Below are positions 1-7,300 of a stretch of DNA of 28,242 nucleotides, one piece after another. The first letter of the stretch is position 1. Each line of letters starts with the position of its first letter. The stretch is from the NCBI GenBank assembly GCA_964604045.1, contig CAZRXM010000008.1:1-28242 (forward strand), given 5' to 3'. The notes below the pieces were generated by a model. It had not been told where the DNA came from, ran no database searches, and saw only the letters and a list, made by a program, of their open reading frames with translations. Both the position numbers and the translations under genes were made by a program. Source of the DNA: DRVP01 sp964604045. GTDB taxonomy: Archaea; Thermoproteota; Bathyarchaeia; Bathyarchaeales; Bathycorpusculaceae.

Positions 1-58
1 TTGAACCCACGTGTAGCTGCTCTGCAGGCAGCCGCCTGGACCGCTCGGCCACCCCGGC
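1..58 (-). tRNA. tRNA-Cys (GCA), 3' end cut off by window edge
   Basis: Read on the minus strand, the sequence starts at 58 with acceptor strand GCCGGGG. A 3-bp D stem (GCC/GGC) and a 5-bp anticodon stem (GCTGC/GCAGC) follow, enclosing the loop CTGCAGA, which places GCA at positions 34-36. A 5-nt variable loop, the T-stem strand GTGGG and TTCAA come next, where the window ends. The short variable loop excludes Leu and Ser even though the D arm resembles theirs. About 17 nt of the 3' side (rest of the T arm, acceptor 3' strand) lie outside. It lies 41 nt downstream of the ThiF-like gene on the same strand. Confidence 0.93.
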
Positions 59-99
59 GTTATTATGTATTAGTTTTGAGTTTGTGGTAATAAATGTTG

Positions 100-1143
100 T
101 TAGGTTAGGCCTATTTTTTGTTTGATTTCTTTGTAGATTTTTGTGGCTGTCTCTTCGTCTGGCACGTTTTTTATTAGGGTTCTTCCGTTTTTGAATAGGG
201 TTATTTCGTGGTTTTTGTGGGTGAAGACTATGGCTGTTGATGTTTTAATGCGGATTTTGAAGTTTTCTTTTATTTTTTGGTGGATGGTTTCTAGGTTTAG
301 TTCTGTCGGTTTTTCTGGGTTTATGTTGACCGTGTTTCTTCCGCATAGCCATATGAGGTTTCCTTTGTTTTTTGGGGTTGGTTGTTTGCCCTGGCATGCT
401 GAACAGTTTGGTCTTTTGTGGAGTTCTATGGTGGTGAAGTACATGTCGTTGAAGTCGCATATCATTAGTTTGCCTTTTAGGGGTTTGCCTATTCCCGTCA
501 GTAGTTTTATGGCTTCTATGGCTTCCATTGTGCCTATTATGCCGGGTGTTGCTCCAAGCACTCCCCTTACGTCGCATGTGGGGAGGGTTTTGTCGTCGAT
601 TTTTGGAAGCACGCATTCGAGACATGGGGTTTCTGGAGGAGCGAAGACTGAAAGGTTTCCTTCAATGCCTATGGCTGCTCCAAAAACATATGGAATTTTT
701 AGTTTCGCACAAGCTCTGTTGACTATGTAGCGAGTTCGCATGTTATCTAGGCCGTCGACGACGCAGTCAACGCCCTTTAGAAGTTTTTCAACGTTTCCGG
801 CGTTCACATTCTCCGGAAACGCTTCAACCTTTATGAAAGGATTCACTTCCATAAGTTTTTTTGCAGAAACCTCCGCCTTCGGGTAGCCTAAATCCTTTGG
901 CGTGTAGAGCACTTGTCTGTGAAGGTTGTGGGGTTCAACAGTATCCTGGTCTATGAGGCGTAAGCACCCTACACCCGCAAGGGCGAGGTATAGGGACGAA
1001 ACTGTTCCAAGACCACCTAAACCAACAACAGCCACTTTCGACTCAGCAAGTTTCTTTTGTCCATCCGGTCCGAGCTCTTTGAGGACCAGCTGTCTGCTGT
1101 AGAATTCATTGTATGCGATTCTGGGTCTTTTAGGGTTTACCAT
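100..1143 (-). CDS. ThiF/MoeB/HesA-family E1-like adenylyltransferase with C-terminal extension
   Basis: A 347-residue ubiquitin-activating-type enzyme. Family members adenylate the C-terminal glycine of a ubiquitin-like or sulfur-carrier protein (MoaD, ThiS, archaeal SAMPs) for sulfur transfer or protein conjugation. The nucleotide-binding loop GLGGLG is at 41-46 and the acidic strand LIDQDTVE at 63-70. A treble-clef zinc site is formed by C174/C177 and C247/C250, and a candidate catalytic cysteine is C190 (LPTCDVRG). About 90 residues follow the last zinc cysteine, including an LCGRNTV segment (266-272) and a TLFKNGR segment near 315-321. I recall this extension from a subset of prokaryotic ThiF proteins, where its role is not settled. 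It is 13 nt downstream of the ligase gene, so probably co-transcribed. No MoaD- or ThiS-like partner is present, so the substrate cannot be named. Confidence 0.9.
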   Translation of the reverse strand: MVNPKRPRIAYNEFYSRQLVLKELGPDGQKKLAESKVAVVGLGGLGTVSSLYLALAGVGCLRLIDQDTVEPHNLHRQVLYTPKDLGYPKAEVSAKKLMEVNPFIKVEAFPENVNAGNVEKLLKGVDCVVDGLDNMRTRYIVNRACAKLKIPYVFGAAIGIEGNLSVFAPPETPCLECVLPKIDDKTLPTCDVRGVLGATPGIIGTMEAIEAIKLLTGIGKPLKGKLMICDFNDMYFTTIELHKRPNCSACQGKQPTPKNKGNLIWLCGRNTVNINPEKPTELNLETIHQKIKENFKIRIKTSTAIVFTHKNHEITLFKNGRTLIKNVPDEETATKIYKEIKQKIGLT

Positions 1144-1156
1144 TTAAACCAGCCCT

Positions 1157-2896
1157 TCAGTCGCTGTTTGATGTTTTCGAGTCGAGTTTTATAACGCCTT
1201 TCTTTGAAAACTGGCTTTCATAAATCTCCCTCACCCTCTGAATCGTGTCAGCCTCATCCGGGGTTTTGTCTTCTCTTACGCGGGTTATTCTTGCAAAGCG
1301 CAGTGCCATGCCGCATCGGTATTTCGGGCTCTTCTGAATTTCATTGTACGCAACTTCTACGACTATTTTGGGAATTACATATACTCTTCTCGGCTCCTCT
1401 TTCACGGTTAACTCTTTGAGGCGTTTCGTCATTTCAACAATTTCAGCGTCAGTTAACCCTTTAAAAGTCTTCCCAACGGTTAAAAACTCACCAGTTTTGG
1501 CGTCCCGCGCCGCCAAATAGTAGTCAGAAAGCCATCCACGACGTCTCCCATAACCATATTCAGCCGCAACTATCACTAAGTCAAGAGGGGGAAGCGTGGG
1601 CTTTATTTTAAGCCAGCGTTTTCCACGAATTCCCGGAACATATTCACTCTCGACTTTTTTAGCCATAAGCCCCTCGTGGCCGGCGTTTACAGCCTCCGCC
1701 AGAAACCTTTCAGCCTCCTCTACGTTGTCGGTTATTATTTGCCTTGTTAACGGAATTTCTCCAGCGTTTTCAGCCAGAATGCGTCTTCTTTCAATGTATG
1801 GAAGAGATATTAGGCTTTGTCCGTTTAAGTATAGTATGTCGAAAAGGTAAAGTTTAACAGGGATTGCTGAAGCTAGATATTCAACCTCGTGAACCCTTTT
1901 GAACCTTCGCATTAAATGTTGAAATGGAAGCGGATGCCCCTCCCCGTCGACGGCTATGACTTCGCCTTCTAGAATTGCGTTTTCAGCCTTAATATTCCTC
2001 CTAACCAGCTCAACGATTTCCGGAAGACTCTCCGTGACGTCGGAGAGTCTCCGGCTGAATATTCTAACGTTCTCGCCCTCTTTGTGGATTTGAACTCTAG
2101 CCCCGTCGAGTTTATATTCAAAGGATGTTTTCCCGCCATGCTCCCTTATGGCTTCAGCTACGTCAGCAGCCATTTGCGCCAACATTAGTTTTACGGGTCT
2201 GAAGATTTTGAAATCCAATTTTAGGAGGCCATCTCTGCCTTCGTTTTTGGCTATTGCCGCCACTACCCCAACATCACCTAGAACCATGCCGGCCCTTTGG
2301 ACGATTTCCAATGGAACGTTGAAAGCCTCTGAGACTGCTTGTTCCATTAAGCCTTCATGAAAACCCGTCCGCATCTCTCCAATGATTATTTTGACTAGGT
2401 ATTTGGCTTCAAGGGGCGAGGCGGAGCTAAGTAGGGCTTCTATTAAACGTTCTTTTTTCTCCCTTGAACCTTGTCCAGCGGCTTCGGCTATGGCTTCGAA
2501 GCTTCGACGGACACCCCTCACCGTCAAAGTCTCCCCGAACAAAGGCATCTGCTTTTTGACCCTACTATTTTCAAAAACTATTTTTGCAGCAGCCCCTACG
2601 TCTCCGGTCTTGTTAAAGGCTTCCGTGAAAACTTCCCAACCCACTCCAGTTATGCGTTTTATAATCTCGCTTAATGTTGCCCAGCTTACATCAAGGGATT
2701 GTTGACTGCCCTGAGGAAGAGCCCTTCCCAAAATCATCGAAACGGCAGGTTCAATCTCTTCGGGTTCAAGGGTCTTCAGAAAATTGGAAACAAGTTTGAC
2801 CATTGGAATACGCTTTTTCATACCCTCCAACTTGTCACATAACTCAGCCAAAGCCTTGAAAGGGGTCGGCATAACCGATCCTTGACTGGTCTCCAT
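1157..2896 (-). CDS. lig: ATP-dependent DNA ligase
   Basis: This is the replicative-type archaeal DNA ligase, which seals nicks with ATP through a covalent lysyl-AMP intermediate. Numbering from the ATG at 2896 gives 579 residues. Residues 1-230 are the N-terminal DNA-binding domain. The adenylation motif I is YKLDGARVQ with nucleophile K262, motif III-like LFDILYLNG is at 351-359, motif IV EGLMAKK at 408-414 and motif V WLKIKP at 428-433. The OB-fold domain follows. A second ATG at 2872 may be the true start: AAGGA lies 7 nt before it, a TATA-like element is at 2902-2910, and archaeal ligases usually begin only a few residues before the LAELCDKLE-type segment. A ligase beside an E1-like gene is not a standard operon. 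Confidence 0.96.
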   Translation of the reverse strand: METSQGSVMPTPFKALAELCDKLEGMKKRIPMVKLVSNFLKTLEPEEIEPAVSMILGRALPQGSQQSLDVSWATLSEIIKRITGVGWEVFTEAFNKTGDVGAAAKIVFENSRVKKQMPLFGETLTVRGVRRSFEAIAEAAGQGSREKKERLIEALLSSASPLEAKYLVKIIIGEMRTGFHEGLMEQAVSEAFNVPLEIVQRAGMVLGDVGVVAAIAKNEGRDGLLKLDFKIFRPVKLMLAQMAADVAEAIREHGGKTSFEYKLDGARVQIHKEGENVRIFSRRLSDVTESLPEIVELVRRNIKAENAILEGEVIAVDGEGHPLPFQHLMRRFKRVHEVEYLASAIPVKLYLFDILYLNGQSLISLPYIERRRILAENAGEIPLTRQIITDNVEEAERFLAEAVNAGHEGLMAKKVESEYVPGIRGKRWLKIKPTLPPLDLVIVAAEYGYGRRRGWLSDYYLAARDAKTGEFLTVGKTFKGLTDAEIVEMTKRLKELTVKEEPRRVYVIPKIVVEVAYNEIQKSPKYRCGMALRFARITRVREDKTPDEADTIQRVREIYESQFSKKGVIKLDSKTSNSD

Positions 2897-2953
2897 GGTA
2901 GTTTATACAAGCTTTGCTAAATAGGTTTTAGAGGAACAAAAATAAAGTGGTTG

Positions 2954-3328
2954 CTAGAAGGCTTGCTCCAGCCTCGTTTTGACCTCTTTGATTTTTCTAT
3001 CCAGCTCTTCAGCCTTCTCTTTCTGTGCTAATGCCTTATAGCAGTCTCTCGCGTATTCCAGCGCGCTTACACCGAATCTTTCAAATCCCTTGCTGAAAGA
3101 TAGATCTGCGGATTTTAGGAAGTATTCGGTGGCTTTCTCGTAGTCTTTGAGCATGAAGGCGCATTCTCCAGCTTTGAAAAGCGAGTAGGCTGCGTCGAAG
3201 AAGTTGTTCAATTTCTGATAGAGCTCGAAGGCTCGTAGAAAGTTTTCCTTAGCCTCCGCGTATTTTCCAAGCTCATAAAGGGTGTTTCCGTCCTTGTGCA
3301 GTTTAACGGGATCCTCCTTTTCTGCCAT
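2954..3328 (-). CDS. Small TPR-repeat protein
   Basis: From the ATG at 3328 it is 124 residues; a TTG at 3349 would add seven. It is almost wholly helical, with two or three tetratricopeptide-like helical pairs (LYELGKYAEAKENFLRAFEL, then FKAGECAFMLKDYEKATEYF, then a weaker third ending KALAQKEKAEELD). The pattern resembles the TPR/SNAP-like superfamily, which provides protein-protein interaction surfaces. There are no membrane segments, signal peptide or catalytic motif. It is 57 nt upstream of the ligase on the same strand. Its partner cannot be read from the sequence, so the function is unknown. Confidence 0.75.
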   Translation of the reverse strand: MAEKEDPVKLHKDGNTLYELGKYAEAKENFLRAFELYQKLNNFFDAAYSLFKAGECAFMLKDYEKATEYFLKSADLSFSKGFERFGVSALEYARDCYKALAQKEKAEELDRKIKEVKTRLEQAF

Positions 3329-3379
3329 CTCAACCAACCATTTTAACAACTTTTGAAGAGCATTTACGCGTTAACTAGT

Positions 3380-4426
3380 TTAAACTTTCCGCGAAAACCT
3401 TTGCTTTGAAGGTTTCAACAAGCGCTGCAGGACCCCCGTTATGAAGGCTAGGGATCTAGCGATGTCCAAGAAAGGGTAGGCTAGCATTCGCTTATACATG
3501 CCGTCTCCGGAGCGGAAGGTTCTGAAGGCATAGAACACCATAAGCCCAATGAGGGGGAAGAAAACGAAGGAGAAAAAGGTTAATAGTAAAGCGGTGGAAC
3601 GAGTTAATGTCGCGTACAAGGCCAGGGCTATGGCTGAGAAAAACCATAGGGAAAAGGCTGTCATGCTCAACAAAACCCACTTGGACAAGGTACTGTTGAC
3701 TCCTTTAATTTTGGGAATCAGCCCTCCACCCTGCCCATAGCGGTAGGCTTGTTTAAGAAGTTCGGACACTGTTGAGCGATGCTTATGTCTAACGGTAATT
3801 TCCGGGGTTAACAGTATCCTGTACCCTTTCTCGCAAACTCTTTCGGCAAACTCCAATTCGTCGAAGCCGTATTCAAACCTTTCATCGAAAAACCCTGTTT
3901 TCTCTACAGCTTCCCTCTTCACAGCGAAGTTGCATCCAACGGGATAGTAAGCCGGAGAGCTTATCTTACTCAACAAAACTTTCTTGTTGAAGATCCGCAT
4001 AACTGGAATAATGCTTTCGTCGGCGTACCTTGCCAGAAAATCGTTATTATATCTTAAAATTTGGCCTCCAACACAGCCAACTTCCGGGTCTTTTAGGTTT
4101 TCGACTATCTTTTTAACCCAGTCTCTTGGAACAACGCAGTCGTGATCGGTGAAGGCTATGATTTCACCAGTGCTGTTTTTTATCCCCGCGTTTCTAGCGG
4201 CGTTGACTCCGGGTTTTTTCTCGACCAGAAGTTTAACTGGGTACTTGGAAACTATTTCCCTTGTGCCGTCTGTTGAGCAGCCGTCCACAACTATTATCTC
4301 AAGCTTATTCCTGTCATAGTCGATCTGCATTAAAGAGTCTAAGAGATCACCTATTTTTTCAGCCCCATTTTTAACGGGGATAACTATCGACACTTTGGGG
4401 AAACGGGCTTCACCTTTCTCTTCCAA
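3380..4426 (-). CDS. Family 2 glycosyltransferase with C-terminal membrane segments
   Basis: This 348-residue membrane-anchored GT-A fold glycosyltransferase probably transfers a nucleotide-activated sugar onto a lipid-linked or surface glycan at the cytoplasmic face. The N-terminal signature VSIVIPVKN is at 12-20, the nucleotide-binding acidic segment VVDGCSTDGT at 46-55, and the metal-binding DHD at 94-96. An acceptor-side acidic pair is in FDELEFAE (188-195), and YRYGQGGG (229-235) lies at the position of the Q/RxxRW-type motif. Two hydrophobic spans are at about 250-272 and 277-300, with a weaker one near 322-338. Only 3 nt separate it from the upstream epimerase, so they should be co-translated. 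The sugar is not predictable from the sequence. Confidence 0.9.
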   Translation of the reverse strand: MEEKGEARFPKVSIVIPVKNGAEKIGDLLDSLMQIDYDRNKLEIIVVDGCSTDGTREIVSKYPVKLLVEKKPGVNAARNAGIKNSTGEIIAFTDHDCVVPRDWVKKIVENLKDPEVGCVGGQILRYNNDFLARYADESIIPVMRIFNKKVLLSKISSPAYYPVGCNFAVKREAVEKTGFFDERFEYGFDELEFAERVCEKGYRILLTPEITVRHKHRSTVSELLKQAYRYGQGGGLIPKIKGVNSTLSKWVLLSMTAFSLWFFSAIALALYATLTRSTALLLTFFSFVFFPLIGLMVFYAFRTFRSGDGMYKRMLAYPFLDIARSLAFITGVLQRLLKPSKQRFSRKV

Positions 4427-4429
4427 CGG

Positions 4430-5410
4430 TCATTCCTTCAGTTCGTCCCTCAAAATTTCTTCAGCCGCCCTTTCTACGGCTTGACGGCTGTTTAGTTTGG
4501 GTTTCCAACCTAGCTTCTTAAGTTTGTCAATGCTTAACTGCATAAATTTTACGTCTCCTTTCCACCCTCTTCCACCATTAACTCCGCCCGTGAACGTGTA
4601 CTCAACGTCTTTCAAACCCATTTTCATGCAAACTATGTCAGCTATTTCTTTAACTGTTATATGGTCTTCTGAGCCCACGTTGAAAATTTCTACCCTTTCA
4701 CGCGCCACATTTAACCCAAATAATATGGCGTCCATGCAGTCTTCGACGTGTAGGTATGACTTTTTCTGGGTTCCATCCCCAAGAATCTCAAGTTTCTTAG
4801 GATTTTCCAGCAGTTTCCTTACGAAGTCGTAGACAACCCCGTGGCGCGCCCTTGAACCAACTATGTTTGCCAGCCTATAGATGACTGTTTTGAAGCCGTA
4901 GTTGTAGGCGTAGCTTGTTATTAAAGCCTCTGAAGCCAGTTTGGCCGCCCCGTAAACTGAGATGGGTTTCAAGGGACCGTAATCCTCTGGTGTGGGGATT
5001 TCTTCGGAATCTCCGTAAACCGCAGATGTGGAGGCGAAAACTATAGTTTTAACGCCGCCTGTTTTGCGAACAGCCTCTAAAAGGTTGAACGTTGCAGCCA
5101 CGTTCTGTTCATAATGGATTTTAGGATTTGCCGAGCTTATTCTGACCTCTGGATTTGCCGCAAAATGAAAAACTGTTTCACAACCCTTCAACGATTCAAG
5201 GATTCTTTCAAAGTCGTGAAGAAGGTCGCCTAAGACAAACTTGAAGTTCCGGGTGTTCAACCATTTTTCAACATTTTCCAGTCTCCCAGCGCTCAAATTG
5301 TCAAAAACAACAACTTCCACTTGTTTCTCGCAAAGTTTGTCGACTAGATGGCTTCCTATAAAGCCAGCTCCCCCTGTTATGAACGCCCTTCCAAAGTTTG
5401 AGTAAGCCAT
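4430..5410 (-). CDS. NAD-dependent epimerase/dehydratase (UDP-glucose 4-epimerase-like)
   Basis: This extended short-chain dehydrogenase of 326 residues acts on nucleotide sugars, most likely a UDP-hexose 4-epimerase. The NAD-binding GGAGFIGSH is at 13-21 and the cofactor-specifying acidic residue is in VVFDNLS (34-40). A serine of the catalytic triad is in FASTSAVYG (125-133), and the YxxxK pair is Y153 and K157. The C-terminal substrate domain contains GDGTQKKSYLHVEDC (211-225), typical of GalE-like enzymes. It lies 3 nt before the glycosyltransferase and 39 nt after the AIR-synthase-like gene. It probably supplies the sugar donor for the neighbouring transferase. Whether it makes UDP-galactose, UDP-GalNAc or another sugar is not determined. 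Confidence 0.9.
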   Translation of the reverse strand: MAYSNFGRAFITGGAGFIGSHLVDKLCEKQVEVVVFDNLSAGRLENVEKWLNTRNFKFVLGDLLHDFERILESLKGCETVFHFAANPEVRISSANPKIHYEQNVAATFNLLEAVRKTGGVKTIVFASTSAVYGDSEEIPTPEDYGPLKPISVYGAAKLASEALITSYAYNYGFKTVIYRLANIVGSRARHGVVYDFVRKLLENPKKLEILGDGTQKKSYLHVEDCMDAILFGLNVARERVEIFNVGSEDHITVKEIADIVCMKMGLKDVEYTFTGGVNGGRGWKGDVKFMQLSIDKLKKLGWKPKLNSRQAVERAAEEILRDELKE

Positions 5411-5449
5411 CCTTCTCCCTTTTAGTTTTAAAGCTGAAGCCCTTGAGGT

Positions 5450-6466
5450 TTATCTGCATTTTGCTAGGGCAAGCCACAAATGGTCACTGCGCGGACGGGG
5501 AAGAGGGGCTACCTCACCATTTTTCCGTACTAAAAGTCGCTGCTTCCTGGAGGGGAGAAATTCGCCGATTATGGAGGCCTTTATACCGTTTTTATCCAGC
5601 TCTTCGACTATTCTTTCAGCTTTCTCCTTTCTTGAAGCTATGAGCAAAGCTCCGGAACTTATTAGCTGAAGTGGGTCTATTCCATAAAACCCACATATTT
5701 CGAGGGTCTCCCTAGCTACGGGTATTTCCTCCTCAAATATTTTCACGCCAAGACGCGACGCATCAGCCATTTCGTGGACGCCTCCCAGAACACCGCCCTC
5801 TGTTGGGTCGTGCATGGCGCTCACACCGCCCGTTTTGAAGGCTAGAACTGCTTCCTTCACGACGCTTATTTCATCAAAAAATCTTTGCGCAGATTTCAAT
5901 AAGTCGGGGTTGAAACCGTTTTTCAAAAGGAATTCGTAGTGTTCCGTTGCAAGAATTGCCGTCCCCTCAACTCCAGCGCTTTTTGTCAAAATCAGCACGT
6001 CTCCAGGTTTAGCCCCTCCAGCCGTCACATATTCACCCTTTTCAGCCAATCCTATGGCGCACCCAATTACGATGGGGTTGGCAAGACCCGGAGTGACTTC
6101 GCAGTGCCCTCCTATTATGGCTACTCCGATCTCTTTAGAGGCTTTATCCATCTGAGAGCATATCATCTCAACCTTCTCTTCGTCAGCTTGTTCCGGTAGG
6201 AGGATACACGAAGAGAAGAAGGCTGGCTCAACTCCGAAGGTAGCAACATCATTAGCATTTACGTGAACTGCAAGCCAGCCTATCCTCTCCACGGCTCCCG
6301 TTATGGGGTCCATGGAAACAATAAGGGATTTATTGCCTAAATCTAGCACTGCCCCGTCGAAGCCCGCTGAAGGACCTAAAACAACCTCAGCCCTTTTCAC
6401 CCCAAGATTTTTGAAAACAACCCTTTCTAACACCTCAACTGGAACCTTTCCGGGAGGTAGTTTCAA
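5450..6466 (-). CDS. AIR-synthase-related (PurM/HypE/ThiL fold) protein
   Basis: A 338-residue member of the PurM superfamily, whose enzymes bind ATP at a dimer interface and activate a substrate by phosphorylation (AIR synthase, ThiL, SelD, HypE). Visible family features are the glycine/acidic segment GFDGAV (35-40), DPITG (53-57), the NANDVATFGVEP helix (70-81), GGHCEVTP (119-126), and DPTEGG in the C-terminal half. It lacks the C-terminal PRIC of HypE, so it is not a second HypE. It is also too diverged to call ThiL. The start is a TTG at 6466, because an in-frame stop lies just upstream. The transporter S-component gene ends 21 nt before it, suggesting a shared transcript and perhaps a shared substrate. 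The reaction is unknown. Confidence 0.8.
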   Translation of the reverse strand: MKLPPGKVPVEVLERVVFKNLGVKRAEVVLGPSAGFDGAVLDLGNKSLIVSMDPITGAVERIGWLAVHVNANDVATFGVEPAFFSSCILLPEQADEEKVEMICSQMDKASKEIGVAIIGGHCEVTPGLANPIVIGCAIGLAEKGEYVTAGGAKPGDVLILTKSAGVEGTAILATEHYEFLLKNGFNPDLLKSAQRFFDEISVVKEAVLAFKTGGVSAMHDPTEGGVLGGVHEMADASRLGVKIFEEEIPVARETLEICGFYGIDPLQLISSGALLIASRKEKAERIVEELDKNGIKASIIGEFLPSRKQRLLVRKNGEVAPLPRPRSDHLWLALAKCR

Positions 6467-6487
6467 GTACTGTTCGCCTCAACTCCC

Positions 6488-7237
6488 TTATATTTTAAGT
6501 ATAGCTTTAATTTGCGGTAAGGCTCGCCTAACAACTTTCACGATGGGTGTTGCAACGGTTAAGCCTACCGTCATCTGTCCAATGTTTATGGGCACCTCGG
6601 CTAAAGCAAAAACTCCGAGGGCGAACTGTTCATATAGGAAGTAGCCCAAAACCATAAGCAAACCGCCGAAAACACATGAAACTATGGTAAAGCCGAATTC
6701 TGGGTCTGATGTGAACGCCAGGGCTGAAACCATGAAAATGGCGAATACGCCTACTCCAAACCAAAACTCCACGGGGATGAAAATCGTCGACGCAGAGTTT
6801 TCCAGAGCAAATCCATAGTGAAACTCGGCGAAACCGCTGTAGTATAGGATGCCCAAAGAGATTATGAGAACGCCCAATAAGACACCTGTGATCGTAGTGA
6901 AAGCTCTGAGCTCAAACTTAGTGTAAGTCCCAGTGGAGATGCGAATTTTCCTGCTTAGAAAGCCGACAACAAAGCCCTCAATAGCCTTCACAATAAAGGT
7001 TGCCGGGGCATAGTAGTAGTATCCCAATAGGATGTCGGCAAGCATAGATCCCACGCCTCCAGCGAAGGCCCCGATAAGGGGTCCAAAGAGTATGGCTGCA
7101 GTGTATATCATGGCCTCTCCAATGTTGAAGTAGCCTTTAGTGCTTGGAATGTATACGGTAAAGCTTATGGTTGTGATGCAAACAAGGGCTGTAAAAACGG
7201 CTGCGATGCAGGAATGAACTGTTAAGCTTGTTTTCAT
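6488..7237 (-). CDS. ECF transporter S component (substrate-binding membrane subunit)
   Basis: Integral membrane protein of 249 residues from the ATG at 7237. Energy-coupling-factor S components bind a vitamin or its precursor and dock onto a shared EcfA/EcfT module. The segment YFNIGEAMIYTAAILFGP (36-53), then GGVGSMLADILLGY (60-73) and APATFIVKAIEG (77-88), matches the riboflavin-type ECF S family (PF07155) as I know it. GYFLYEQF (198-205) and the closing helix also fit. Residues about 103-180 form an insertion with roughly two extra hydrophobic spans. A GTG at 7258 is possible, but it would start only about 8 nt from the TATA element at 7266-7275, so the ATG is preferred. No EcfA/EcfT genes are in the window. 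The substrate is unknown. Confidence 0.85.
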   Translation of the reverse strand: MKTSLTVHSCIAAVFTALVCITTISFTVYIPSTKGYFNIGEAMIYTAAILFGPLIGAFAGGVGSMLADILLGYYYYAPATFIVKAIEGFVVGFLSRKIRISTGTYTKFELRAFTTITGVLLGVLIISLGILYYSGFAEFHYGFALENSASTIFIPVEFWFGVGVFAIFMVSALAFTSDPEFGFTIVSCVFGGLLMVLGYFLYEQFALGVFALAEVPINIGQMTVGLTVATPIVKVVRRALPQIKAILKI

Positions 7238-7265
7238 AAAGGTCAATAGTATAGCCACAACTTAA

Positions 7266-7275
7266 CTATTTAAAT
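7266..7275 (-). promoter_or_regulatory. TATA-like promoter element for the ECF S-component gene
   Basis: The minus strand reads ATTTAAATAG here. Initiation about 25 nt downstream would fall near 7245, giving a leader of only a few nucleotides before the ATG at 7237. This fits near-leaderless archaeal transcripts and argues against the GTG at 7258. No recognisable copy of the 9-bp repeat at 8719-8736 occurs here. Confidence 0.4.
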
Positions 7276-7300
7276 GTGCCGCCAACAAACGGCCGAAAAG

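Noticed and set aside
143..730. Long plus-strand open frame opposite the ThiF-like gene
   Set aside because: It lies fully antisense to a well-supported gene, has no recognisable motifs, and its composition mirrors the coding strand.
5450..6466. Calling the AIR-synthase-like gene a second hypE
   Set aside because: It lacks the C-terminal PRIC cysteine and the HGAGG opening that the real HypE at 22159-23235 has.
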